64,000 bases of DNA, taken from the NCBI RefSeq assembly GCF_900186865.1, contig NZ_LT906480.1:1878001-1942000 (forward strand), given 5' to 3'. Origin of the DNA: Stenotrophomonas maltophilia (GTDB taxonomy: Bacteria; Pseudomonadota; Gammaproteobacteria; Xanthomonadales; Xanthomonadaceae). The translations under genes and the position numbers were made by a program. Below the pieces are notes generated by a model that had not been told where the DNA came from, ran no database searches, and worked only from the letters and a program-made list of their open reading frames with translations. Shown piece by piece: positions 32,182-39,682 of the stretch (position 1 is its first letter; each line of letters begins with the position of its first letter).

Positions 32182-33660
32182 ATGCGAGTAGCGCACTACT
32201 TGGTCCGCGGCACGACTGGCCGCTTCTACGTTCGGCTGAAGGTGCCGAGCGATCTTCAATCCCTGCTGGGCTGCAAAGTCATCAAACGCGCCACCGCGAC
32301 GACCTGTGCGCGTGTCGCCACCGCTTGTGCGCTGGTGATGCAGGCAGGCTATGCTCAGATCTTCGCTGCCCTCAGGAATGACGGTATGGGACCGGAGCTG
32401 GATGAGCTCTTGAAGATGCTCAAGGGAAAGCCTATCCGCGAGTTGACCCTTCAAGGGGTCAAGCTGCCGGGTGGTGTGGAGCTGGGTCGTGTCGAGATCA
32501 ACGACGATCGTGATCGTGTGTTGTTTCAGGAGACCGTTCGCGATCTCTTGGCGCTCGACCCTTTGGCCGCCGCCGTCGAAGGCGTTGTGCCGCCCTCGGC
32601 GCCTCTTCCCTCTCGACCGGTGGACAATGAGCGGCCACCCGTGCCGGTGGGTATCACCCTTGCGGATGCGCGCGAGAAATATCTGTTGGGCATACAAGGT
32701 AAGAACGTTGGCAAGACCATCGTTCAGAAGCGGAAAGCGCTGGTTGACCTGGAGCTCTTCTTGGCAGGACAGCGCAAGAATGGCCGACCGGTGCTGTTGC
32801 AGGAGCTGACGCGCTTGGACTTCGCCGATTGGTTCTTGCATGAGCAGTCCTTGGGGCGGGTGATCACCTACATCGCCAACCGCTTCTCGGTTTGCGTGAC
32901 CTTCCTGGACTGGGCTCAAACCTCGGGCCTCTATCCCGTCGGGGATAACCCTGCGGAGGGTCACGCTCGGGTGTCAAAGCAGGTCAAGAAGCAGCGGGCC
33001 AAAACGCACGGCTCGCAGGCATTCTCTCCAGACCAGGTGCAGCGTGTCTTTGACCCCGAGAACTTCCGGCAACTGAAGGGAGATGCGGCTAAGTGGATCC
33101 CGCTCATCCTTCTCTACACGGGTGCGCGTTCCAACGAAGTGGCCCGCTTGGAGCTTGAGGACTGCCGGGAGGAGGAGGGCGTCCCGATCTTCCACTTCAC
33201 CTGGTTGGGCGAACACAAGAGCCTCAAGACCGACGCCAGTGACCGAAAGACGCCGGTGCATCCCGACCTCATCGCGTTGGGCTTGTGGGAGCGGGTGCGT
33301 AGGCTGAAGGCGGCTGGCGAGACCAAGCTCTTTCCGGAGCTGACGTTTGACGCCAAGAATGGGCCTGCCGGCAGAGCTCAGCACGCCTTCTCTCGCTACC
33401 TGGTCAAGCTGGGCATCAAGGCGCGCGGCGGCGGCAGGGTGGGGCACCACAGCTTCCGTGACACCGTGATCGGCGCGCTCAAAGCGAAGGGCGTCCACCG
33501 TGAGCTCCGGGAGGAGTACACGGGCCACGAGCTGTCCGACCGGCAAGAACATGCCCACGCTTATGAGACGGAGTTCGCGCCGCGGGCGCTGGCCGAGGCT
33601 TGCCACCCGGTGCTCCACTGGGGACTTCGGTTGGGCAGGGGGGACTTGGGTGAGGAGTGA
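32182..33660 (+). CDS. Tyrosine recombinase (island integrase)
   Basis: Site-specific integrase expected to act at the tRNA-Ser 3' end. The 492-aa protein starts MRVAHYLVRGTTGRFYVRLK, a DUF6538-like arm domain typical of island integrases. A core-binding SAM-like region and the catalytic domain follow. Catalytic residues are visible: Arg in LLYTGARSNEVARLE (about residue 316), His-x-x-Arg in GHHSFRDTV (about 422), and the Tyr in HAHAYETEF (about 460) after a TGHE motif. The ATG at 32182 is preferred over upstream starts that would read through the terminator. Position and direction (first gene after the tRNA) are standard for such islands. Confidence 0.92.
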   Translation: MRVAHYLVRGTTGRFYVRLKVPSDLQSLLGCKVIKRATATTCARVATACALVMQAGYAQIFAALRNDGMGPELDELLKMLKGKPIRELTLQGVKLPGGVELGRVEINDDRDRVLFQETVRDLLALDPLAAAVEGVVPPSAPLPSRPVDNERPPVPVGITLADAREKYLLGIQGKNVGKTIVQKRKALVDLELFLAGQRKNGRPVLLQELTRLDFADWFLHEQSLGRVITYIANRFSVCVTFLDWAQTSGLYPVGDNPAEGHARVSKQVKKQRAKTHGSQAFSPDQVQRVFDPENFRQLKGDAAKWIPLILLYTGARSNEVARLELEDCREEEGVPIFHFTWLGEHKSLKTDASDRKTPVHPDLIALGLWERVRRLKAAGETKLFPELTFDAKNGPAGRAQHAFSRYLVKLGIKARGGGRVGHHSFRDTVIGALKAKGVHRELREEYTGHELSDRQEHAHAYETEFAPRALAEACHPVLHWGLRLGRGDLGEE

Positions 33661-33843
33661 GGTCTGTTGCGGGATGAGGGCATCAGGCGAGGTTGTGACT
33701 TGCATCTTGCCCGGCGCTACTGCTCACCGATCCAAATCACTTCTCTGGGTATGCCGTGCGCGCAGCCAGCAGTTGGCCACGAGGCTGGCCTCAGCGCGCA
33801 GGGTTGGACGGCACGTTTAGTTCTTCCAAATAGGGAAACCGAT

Positions 33844-34287
33844 ATGCACGCAGACATTGCAGCCGCCATGGGCTTCGACGACCTCTACGGGGGCAGTGAG
33901 GCCTTTCGTACGCGCTTCGATGAGATGCTGGACGCGGTGAAGGCGCTGCCAGAAGGCCTCCAAGAGCGCGGGCGGTCACTGATGTATCCCCAACTGCACA
34001 ACGCTTGCGTGATGGGGGATGTGGAGCTTGTGAGGGCGCTTTTGGCTACCGGGCTGGGCCCGGACGCGTATTCCTACACAGACGACGATGAGGATCAGCC
34101 TCCCTTGGTCTGGCTGGCCCGTGACTTGGAGCTCGATTTCGAGGTTAAGTGTCAGGTCGCCGAGGCACTGCTTGTGGCGGGAGCAAGCGTGGAAGAGGGG
34201 GATCCAGAAGAGGAGGCTAAGGACGTTGGGGACGACGATTTCGCCAAATTTTTGCATGCCAAGAGTCGCTCTGACGCGGTGTGCTGA
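33844..34287 (+). CDS. Small protein with ankyrin-like repeat
   Basis: A 147-aa cytoplasmic protein after a good ribosome site (AGGGAAA). The middle contains LHNACVMGDVELVRALLATG followed by LGPDAYSY, the pattern of an ankyrin repeat (a..G....v..LL..Ga.....). A second, weaker repeat (PPLVWLAR..., VAEALLVAGASVEEGD) follows. Many acidic residues occur near the end. Ankyrin repeats mediate protein binding; no partner is evident. It lies 183 bp after the integrase, with the patatin gene 340 bp downstream. Confidence 0.6.
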   Translation: MHADIAAAMGFDDLYGGSEAFRTRFDEMLDAVKALPEGLQERGRSLMYPQLHNACVMGDVELVRALLATGLGPDAYSYTDDDEDQPPLVWLARDLELDFEVKCQVAEALLVAGASVEEGDPEEEAKDVGDDDFAKFLHAKSRSDAVC

Positions 34288-34627
34288 TACATAGTCACCC
34301 GCATTTCCACTTGTGCCATTCAAGGTCACTGAAACCCTAGCGGAGAAGAGATAACGGTCGAGCGGCTCACGGTCAATTCATTGTTTTGCTTCAGTGTTGA
34401 GGCCGGATGTGTGTCCTATCTTGTATCTCTCAGTTACAGACGCTCAATCGCTCTGTCAGTTGGGCTGGCGAGTAGAGCGGGCTCCCCTTGCTGGCATTGG
34501 ATATCGCAAATTAAAGAGTACTTGCCGGGCGCAAAATGTAAAGTCATAGCTCAATCTTTGGGATGTAAAGCGAGATATTGTCACCGGCGCGGTGAGGTGG
34601 GTGTATTTAGATGGAGCGAGCTGCGTT
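34288..34627. other. Intergenic, 340 bp, AT-richer
   Basis: No convincing gene on either strand. It holds the upstream region of the patatin operon; base composition falls here from the GC-rich integrase side to the AT-richer patatin side, suggesting a junction between blocks of different origin. No clear promoter could be fixed. Confidence 0.4.
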
Positions 34628-36355
34628 ATGAGTACCGAGAGGAAGGCCGTGGAGGCGAGAAAGGTTTACGTTGTGTTCCAAGGCGGAGGCGCCCGCGGGG
34701 CAGTCCACGTTGGTGCCTTGAAAGCACTAGAGCTAGCAGAATTTCCGCCGAAAGATCTATCAAAGCCAGCAACGAGACCTGAAATAGTAGGAGTGGCTGG
34801 TACCTCGGCCGGATCAATTATGGCCGCATTAGTGTCTGCGGGCTATGAATCTGATCAGATCCTAGATTTGAGCGGAAAGAGTGATCATCACGTCTTGAAA
34901 GGGCTGGAAGGATTTTCTTCTGGCTCACTTACCGGGCTCTTCACGGAGCGTGGATGGGCTAGGATAAAGAAGGCTAGGTGGATTGCAGAAAATACCGCCA
35001 TTCTTAAGTTTATGGCGGTGGACTTGCTGGCTGGATTGGTCTTTGCCTTATTTGCGGCCCCTACACTATTCGCGCTTTCATTGAGGGCTACTGGATTTCT
35101 GGTTGTATTCAGTGTGATTGTTGTGCTCTTAGTTGCTGGGTTGGTTTCATTTTTTAAGTTGTGCAAGTTGCTGAGAGAGGGGCTTGCTCCCCTTGATCAA
35201 GTTCGTGATGTCATTGATGAGGTGTTGGCAAATTCACCAATAAAGGACGGTATTTCCGGTGGGAAGGATATTACGTTCGAAGAGCTTAAAAATGCTGGTG
35301 GTAAGCCCCTCCGGATTGTCGCCACAAATTTGACAAAGAAGACGTTGCAGTTGTTCTCTGTGGATACTACTCCGGGGATTTCAGTTGCCAGCGCAGTGTG
35401 TGCTTCCATTTGTCTTCCTTTAATATTTAAACCGTATCCTATAAGGATGCCGGATGGGAGCATAAATGAGTTTGCGGATGGCGGGGTTGTCTCCAATCTG
35501 CCTCTGTGGGCTTTTGATGATGAGCGAATGTTCCAGCCAGATTGTTGGACGGTTGGGATTTCACTACGGTCTGCGGATTCATCCAGTGCTGCATCCGGGC
35601 ATTGGTTAGGGGCGATCATCGATGCCGTTGTGTCCGGTCCTCCGGAGATTCATGCTCGGAATATCCCAGGGCTGGTGATTGTCCCCGCGAAGACAAGGCT
35701 GCATCTATTGGATTTCGACAAGAGCCAGAAGTGCTATGTTGATGAGGCGGTTAATGTTGTAAATGAATCGACTATTGAGCTTTACAAGGCAGTTGCAACC
35801 CCATTTATTGAGTTAGTAGTGCAGCGTTTTGTAGGCTCACTTGAAGACACAATACGTAGCGCTTTGATTGAGGCGGACTTGCCGCATGACTTTACGCTGA
35901 AGGCGGCAATTGCCACGAGGCGAGGTGACGAAATCCTCAAGCTTTGGCCTAGGTTTGAGGTGGGATACGGCCCAGAAGAAGCGGCGGAGCGTCGGCGTCC
36001 TATTGCTAGGACTGTGCTGCGACAGGACAAGGTGTTCGTCCGGCAGGCTGAGAGACTGGGCGAGCAGGCGGATGATGATCTGTTCACAGATACTTCAGTT
36101 TGGCCACTGGCTGACAGCCTCTGGTGCCTAGCCATGCCTCTTGTGCTGGCAGGGGATACCACACAGCCGGATCCGCCTGTACTGGTGATTGAGTCATCGT
36201 CATTGACTCTGGATGGAATTTGCGCTATATACGGGGCGGGTGATTTGAAAAGTTCGTTCACCTCAGTGATCGATTCCGTCAAGCAGATTTTGTTAGCTGT
36301 GGATAAGGATTCGAAGCTGATCGATAGCGTCAGAGGTGCGCAGCTATGGAAATAA
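34628..36355 (+). CDS. Patatin-like phospholipase with internal membrane hairpin
   Basis: A 575-aa protein with a complete patatin catalytic set: oxyanion loop QGGGARG (G19-G24), nucleophile Ser60 in GTSAG, and catalytic Asp284 in EFADGGV. Between Ser and Asp lies an insert with two hydrophobic segments (about residues 129-150 and 156-176), so the enzyme is probably membrane-anchored. The C-terminal 290 residues have no recognised domain. Patatins hydrolyse membrane lipids, and several act as abortive-infection effectors (CapV in CBASS). No cyclase is nearby. GC content is clearly below that of the core genome. Its stop overlaps the next gene by 10 bp. ATG 34628 is chosen for its upstream GGAG. 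Confidence 0.85.
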   Translation: MSTERKAVEARKVYVVFQGGGARGAVHVGALKALELAEFPPKDLSKPATRPEIVGVAGTSAGSIMAALVSAGYESDQILDLSGKSDHHVLKGLEGFSSGSLTGLFTERGWARIKKARWIAENTAILKFMAVDLLAGLVFALFAAPTLFALSLRATGFLVVFSVIVVLLVAGLVSFFKLCKLLREGLAPLDQVRDVIDEVLANSPIKDGISGGKDITFEELKNAGGKPLRIVATNLTKKTLQLFSVDTTPGISVASAVCASICLPLIFKPYPIRMPDGSINEFADGGVVSNLPLWAFDDERMFQPDCWTVGISLRSADSSSAASGHWLGAIIDAVVSGPPEIHARNIPGLVIVPAKTRLHLLDFDKSQKCYVDEAVNVVNESTIELYKAVATPFIELVVQRFVGSLEDTIRSALIEADLPHDFTLKAAIATRRGDEILKLWPRFEVGYGPEEAAERRRPIARTVLRQDKVFVRQAERLGEQADDDLFTDTSVWPLADSLWCLAMPLVLAGDTTQPDPPVLVIESSSLTLDGICAIYGAGDLKSSFTSVIDSVKQILLAVDKDSKLIDSVRGAQLWK

Positions 36356-36594
36356 AACTTGATTCCAACGGCACAACTATCGGCCCCGTCTCGGTCGCGA
36401 AGCCCGAGAAAAAAAAGACCGTGGTCGTAAAGGTCAGGCCACAGTCTGCTGATGAACGCTCTTTGGCCAAAACTGTACACCAGTGGAACTTCAATCCGGT
36501 TACTGTGAAAAGCAACCCTCCTGAGTCAGGCAAAGTTGGCCAGCCGAGCAGGTTTGGGAAGCTATTTTCTTCCTTCCGGGTTAAGAAATGGTGA
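36346..36594 (+). CDS. Small basic protein coupled to the patatin gene
   Basis: An 82-aa protein whose ATG lies inside the last codons of the patatin gene (10-bp overlap), so translation is coupled. MEIKLDSNGTTIGPVSVAKP is followed by a lysine cluster (EKKKTVVVKVRPQ) and a basic, aromatic end (GKLFSSFRVKKW). No signal peptide, membrane segment or known domain is seen. Because of the overlap and a shared terminator 25 bp later, it should work with the phospholipase, perhaps as regulator, inhibitor or adaptor; this is inference. Confidence 0.65.
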   Translation: MEIKLDSNGTTIGPVSVAKPEKKKTVVVKVRPQSADERSLAKTVHQWNFNPVTVKSNPPESGKVGQPSRFGKLFSSFRVKKW

Positions 36595-36618
36595 TCAGTC
36601 ATTACTTGAAAGAATGGA

Positions 36619-36645
36619 AGCGGGCCGTTCGCGGCCCGCTTTCTT
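36619..36645 (+). terminator. Intrinsic terminator of the patatin operon
   Basis: AGCGGGCCG-TT-CGCGGCCCGCT-type hairpin (stem AGCGGGCC / GGCCCGCT) followed by TTCTT, 25 bp past the stop of the 82-aa gene. Confidence 0.8.
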
Positions 36646-36750
36646 GCTTGTGCATGGTCAACTGCTTCTCGAGCTGTTCCCGAAAGCCATCGTCGGCGTG
36701 GGAGTAGGAAAAGAACACAGTGGGCACAACGTTCTCCTGAGCAGGTGGAG

Positions 36751-37524
36751 TTATTGCGATTGCATGGGTGGACTAGCCTGATAAGACGCCTTTGCAGTTG
36801 ATAGGTGAGTTCTTATTTCAACGCCATCGTTTTTGAGAATTCGCACCATCTTTAGCTCGCTGTCGTAGATTGCGATCCAGCTGTCGCTCGCCTCAACAAC
36901 GCGGCCTCCGGCGAGGCGCTCTGATTCCTTCCAGAGTTCTGAGCCTTTTGCCGAGGCTTCCGCAAGAAGCAGCTTCTTTGTTTCGTCGGCTTTGCTTTTG
37001 CCAAACTTCTCCCCTACAAGGCCCGGCACGATGGCCAGTAGCAGGACAAAGCAACCGACGCTCGCTGCGGCAGAGAGGAACACCGCTGATCCCAGGAGCG
37101 CAACGATAGGTTGTCTGATCCAATAGGATCGCCGCTCAAGCCACCCTCGCATCGCTGTGTTCTCCTTGACGGGCGCACGGGCGATGACAATGGACAGCGT
37201 GGACATTCCGATCATGGTAAACACGATGCCCCAAGGAATGTCGCTGATCAGCCGAATGCCTTGGATGATGACCACGTAGTAGCCATGGATGATTTTTGCA
37301 TCGGTGGCCTGGGGGAAGAGGCCCGCAGGAACACCCATCTCCGTCAAGTAGGTCGAATGCGCGACATCACCGGACAAATGAAGGAAGAACCCGATCAGGG
37401 TAGCTACGGCCAAGATGCCGCCCGCCATCGTTGTTAGCGCAGAAGCGATGTGCGAAGGCGACTTCGCGCCCGGGTTGCTTGCCTCCTTCTTCGTCTGCTC
37501 CCCGTCCGCTCCAGTGTCCGCCAT
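36751..37524 (-). CDS. Membrane protein with cytoplasmic C-terminal domain
   Basis: A 257-aa protein. A polar start (MADTGADGEQTKKEASNPGA) precedes membrane segments: ALTTMAGGILAVATLIGFFL, a longer hydrophobic stretch (IPWGIVFTMIGMSTLSIVIA, possibly with the preceding YYVVIIQGI) and LLGSAVFLSAAASVGCFVLL. The last 80 residues are soluble and charged (KSKADETKKLLLAEASAKGS), ending in a small beta-like region (SWIAIYDSELKMVRIL). No family is recognised. It is on the opposite strand to the patatin operon and 112 bp upstream (in transcript order) of nothing obvious; it may be a single-gene unit. Confidence 0.65.
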   Translation of the reverse strand: MADTGADGEQTKKEASNPGAKSPSHIASALTTMAGGILAVATLIGFFLHLSGDVAHSTYLTEMGVPAGLFPQATDAKIIHGYYVVIIQGIRLISDIPWGIVFTMIGMSTLSIVIARAPVKENTAMRGWLERRSYWIRQPIVALLGSAVFLSAAASVGCFVLLLAIVPGLVGEKFGKSKADETKKLLLAEASAKGSELWKESERLAGGRVVEASDSWIAIYDSELKMVRILKNDGVEIRTHLSTAKASYQASPPMQSQ

Positions 37525-37591
37525 TCCCTTTCCTCGCTGATATACGTCCTAAAATCCTTGTGCCAGATTTAATGGACGGACGCAACGCAAA

Positions 37592-37611
37592 GGCCCCGCC
37601 GAAGCGGGGCC
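37592..37611 (-). terminator. Terminator hairpin after the 37637-38101 gene
   Basis: GGCCCCGC-TTCG-GCGGGGCC on the minus strand, an 8-bp perfect stem with a stable UUCG-type loop, followed by TTTGCG. It closes the three-gene minus-strand run that starts at 39210. Confidence 0.7.
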
Positions 37612-37636
37612 TCTTGATGGGAACATCAGGAAGCGC

Positions 37637-38101
37637 CTACCTGGACGAGGTCCGGCGCATCATGCTGTAGACAATTGCCACCAGACCGGGCACCACCACG
37701 TGCGCCGGCACCAACGCCAGGACGAGCAGGCTGAAGATTGCTCGGCTTTGCTCAGGACGCGGCAACAGGTCGGCAAAACCCATTCCTAGGAAAGCTGCCA
37801 TGTGGATGGCCACCACGATGGTCCAGGTCACGAAGAACCCTTTCCAGAACCCGCCGCGCTGGGGCGAGGGTGGGGCGTACGGTTGCCCTTTGGCATCTTC
37901 CTGACGCCGGTATGCCCGGGCGTTGATCCAGTAGAGAAAGCCCAAGACGGTCCAGATGGCCAAACCGCCAGCGATAGCGAGCCAGCCCAGAGTGGCCTCC
38001 TGCTGCAGGGCCTCAAGACCGCCAGCCGTGAACACCAGGCCGGCCCCGCCGAGCAGGACAGTCGCGCAGCCGATGTGCGCATATGAGGGTGTAGTCGTCA
38101 T
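37637..38101 (-). CDS. Membrane protein of unknown function, four predicted segments
   Basis: A 154-aa protein. Hydrophobic segments: IGCATVLLGGAGLVFTAGGL, LGWLAIAGGLAIWTVLGFLY, FFVTWTIVVAIHMAAFLGMG and FSLLVLALVPAHVVVPGLVA. A polar cytoplasmic loop between the second and third carries RRQEDAKGQPYAPPSPQRGG. There is no known family motif. It is 9 bp downstream of a small lipoprotein gene on the same strand and probably co-transcribed with it. Confidence 0.65.
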   Translation of the reverse strand: MTTTPSYAHIGCATVLLGGAGLVFTAGGLEALQQEATLGWLAIAGGLAIWTVLGFLYWINARAYRRQEDAKGQPYAPPSPQRGGFWKGFFVTWTIVVAIHMAAFLGMGFADLLPRPEQSRAIFSLLVLALVPAHVVVPGLVAIVYSMMRRTSSR

Positions 38102-38110
38102 GGCGCCGGG

Positions 38111-38431
38111 TCAGAGCTTGTGGGCGGTCCACTCGCCAGAAGCCTTTGAGAAGCGCACTGGCTGAACGAACGGCCGGGCCTGGGCGACGCCTCCAATGTC
38201 GAGGACGACAGAGCCGCCCACGTCGCAGATCACTCCGTCAATAGTTTCCGATTTCTTGCAGCCGCTCAGGCTGAAGTCCCGATACTCCTTTACCCAAACT
38301 TGGCTGCCGAGCGCGCGCTCAAATTCGGCGGTAATGGCCTTCTTGGCCTGCTCGTCGGAGGGCTTGCTGCCGCAGGCCGTCAAAGCCAAAGCAGTGGTCA
38401 CGGCGAAAGCGATGTTCCTGATCGTGTTCAT
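38111..38431 (-). CDS. Small lipoprotein
   Basis: A 106-aa protein with a lipoprotein signal (NIAFAVTTALALTACGSKPS; lipobox LTAC). The mature domain DEQAKKAITAEFERALGSQV, then SGCKKSETIDGVICDVGGSV and FSKASGEWTAHKL, has two further Cys residues that could form a disulphide. The final 'F.k..geW.a..l' resembles small periplasmic domains found after lipoprotein signals. Function unknown. It lies between a secreted protein gene (29 bp upstream) and a membrane protein gene. Confidence 0.7.
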   Translation of the reverse strand: MNTIRNIAFAVTTALALTACGSKPSDEQAKKAITAEFERALGSQVWVKEYRDFSLSGCKKSETIDGVICDVGGSVVLDIGGVAQARPFVQPVRFSKASGEWTAHKL

Positions 38432-38460
38432 GAGGGTCTCTTCCTGGTTGAGGTGGGGGC

Positions 38461-39210
38461 TTACTTGTCGCGGTTGCCGGCCGGATCAAAGCCGGCGATC
38501 CACATGCGGCTGTCGCGGAACGGCGTCAAGATTCCGGAGGGACCGGGATAGAGGTCATCAGCTCGCAAGAAGCCGGACACCCAAGCGGTGCTCAGGGCAA
38601 TTCTCCGGGCCTGCCATGCCACGCCCTCTCGGGTCGTGCGCACGTTGAACGGTTCCCTGGGTGGGGTAGGGCCGGTGGTTCGGTCGTCGCCGGTGTTCGG
38701 CTTCCCAGGGCGTACCCTCAAGCCCACCATCAAGTCGGTGGTGGCCTTGGCTCGGGCGTTGCTGTTGAGCTCCGCTTCTTCCCCCAAGTCGTCCCGGATG
38801 GTCAACGGGGCGTCCGCGCACGCGCGGAAGGTCTCGGTGGTGGAGGCGGTGGCGCCGGTCCAGATCCGGGCTTCCACGGTCCAACAGGGCAAGCTTGCGC
38901 CCCATTCCTTGTAGGTCAGCGCGACCCGCGGCCAGTCCAGCAGGCCCTGCTGGGCGGCCTGGTGGTTCTCGTTCTTGAACAGCCCGTTGATGTGGCCCGC
39001 ACCGCTGATTGGGGTGTAGAGCGGGCCAGCGGCGGACGTGCTGCTGGTTGCTGGCTTGGCGCCCAGTGCTTGCTGGCCCGCGTCTTTCAGGCTCTTTCCC
39101 AGCTGCCGGAAGAAGCCGGGCTTCGTTTCAGAGGGTGCTTGGGCCAAGGCGGGGAAGCTGGCGATGGCCAGTGCGAGGAGCGCGACGGCTCCTTGTCGTG
39201 CGTGCTGCAT
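38461..39210 (-). CDS. Secreted protein of unknown function
   Basis: A 249-aa protein starting MQHARQGAVALLALAIASFP with a clear signal peptide ending ALA-Q. The mature part has LYTPISGAGHINGLFKNENH, then WPRVALTYKEWGASLPCWTV and TTETFRACADAPLTIRDDLG, and two regularly spaced Cys. It is probably periplasmic. The start at 39210 replaces a longer open frame whose first 23 residues do not give a signal. First gene of a minus-strand run with a lipoprotein and a membrane protein, divergent from the XRE regulator. All three products are cell-envelope proteins. Confidence 0.65.
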   Translation of the reverse strand: MQHARQGAVALLALAIASFPALAQAPSETKPGFFRQLGKSLKDAGQQALGAKPATSSTSAAGPLYTPISGAGHINGLFKNENHQAAQQGLLDWPRVALTYKEWGASLPCWTVEARIWTGATASTTETFRACADAPLTIRDDLGEEAELNSNARAKATTDLMVGLRVRPGKPNTGDDRTTGPTPPREPFNVRTTREGVAWQARRIALSTAWVSGFLRADDLYPGPSGILTPFRDSRMWIAGFDPAGNRDK

Positions 39211-39322
39211 GGGTAATCCCCTGTAGACCACCGACGCGGTGGCATTTACGATAATCGCAGATGTGCATTCCGGTTCCAACCGTCAGACTTGGAAGGAGTT
39301 CAGCTGTGGTGCAAGATTCCGG

Positions 39323-39655
39323 ATGCCCCAACCCAAGACGCCCGCGACGGTCTATGGCAAGCGCCTGCGCAGTGCGCGGGTCGCGAAGGGTTGGACGCAA
39401 GCCCAGCTCGCTGAGCGCATTGGCATGGTCGACTCGGTGTCGGGAGCGACGAGGGTGAGCCGCTACGAAACAGGGCAGCACGACCCAGACCCGGCCACTT
39501 CAGAGGCTCTGGCGAAGGCGCTCGGTCTTCCGGTGGCCTACTTCCACGCCACGTCCGACACCCTCGCTGAGGTCATCCTGCTGGTCTCACGACTGCCTGC
39601 GTCCAAGCAGAAGGAAGCGTTGAAGAGGCTGCGCGAACTGTCAGAATCTGCTTAA
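39323..39655 (+). CDS. XRE-family transcriptional regulator
   Basis: A 110-aa protein with a helix-turn-helix of the Cro/C1 type: YGKRLRSARVAKGWTQAQLA, ERIGM, then SRYETGQHDPDPATSEALAK and ALGLPVAYFHA. The C-terminal part (LVSRLPASKQKEALKRLREL) is a short helix. An insertion VDSVSGAT inside the turn before the recognition helix is unusual. It lies between the divergent envelope-protein run (starting at 39210) and the converging UvrD-like gene, so it may control the former. GGATG context gives a weak ribosome site at 39323. Confidence 0.8.
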   Translation: MPQPKTPATVYGKRLRSARVAKGWTQAQLAERIGMVDSVSGATRVSRYETGQHDPDPATSEALAKALGLPVAYFHATSDTLAEVILLVSRLPASKQKEALKRLRELSESA

Positions 39656-39682
39656 CGATAGACGGCGTATGGCGTCGCTTAG

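Noticed and set aside
34628-36594. Patatin gene as part of a CBASS system
   Set aside because: No nucleotidyltransferase (cyclase) or Cap accessory gene lies within reach, so CBASS membership cannot be supported.
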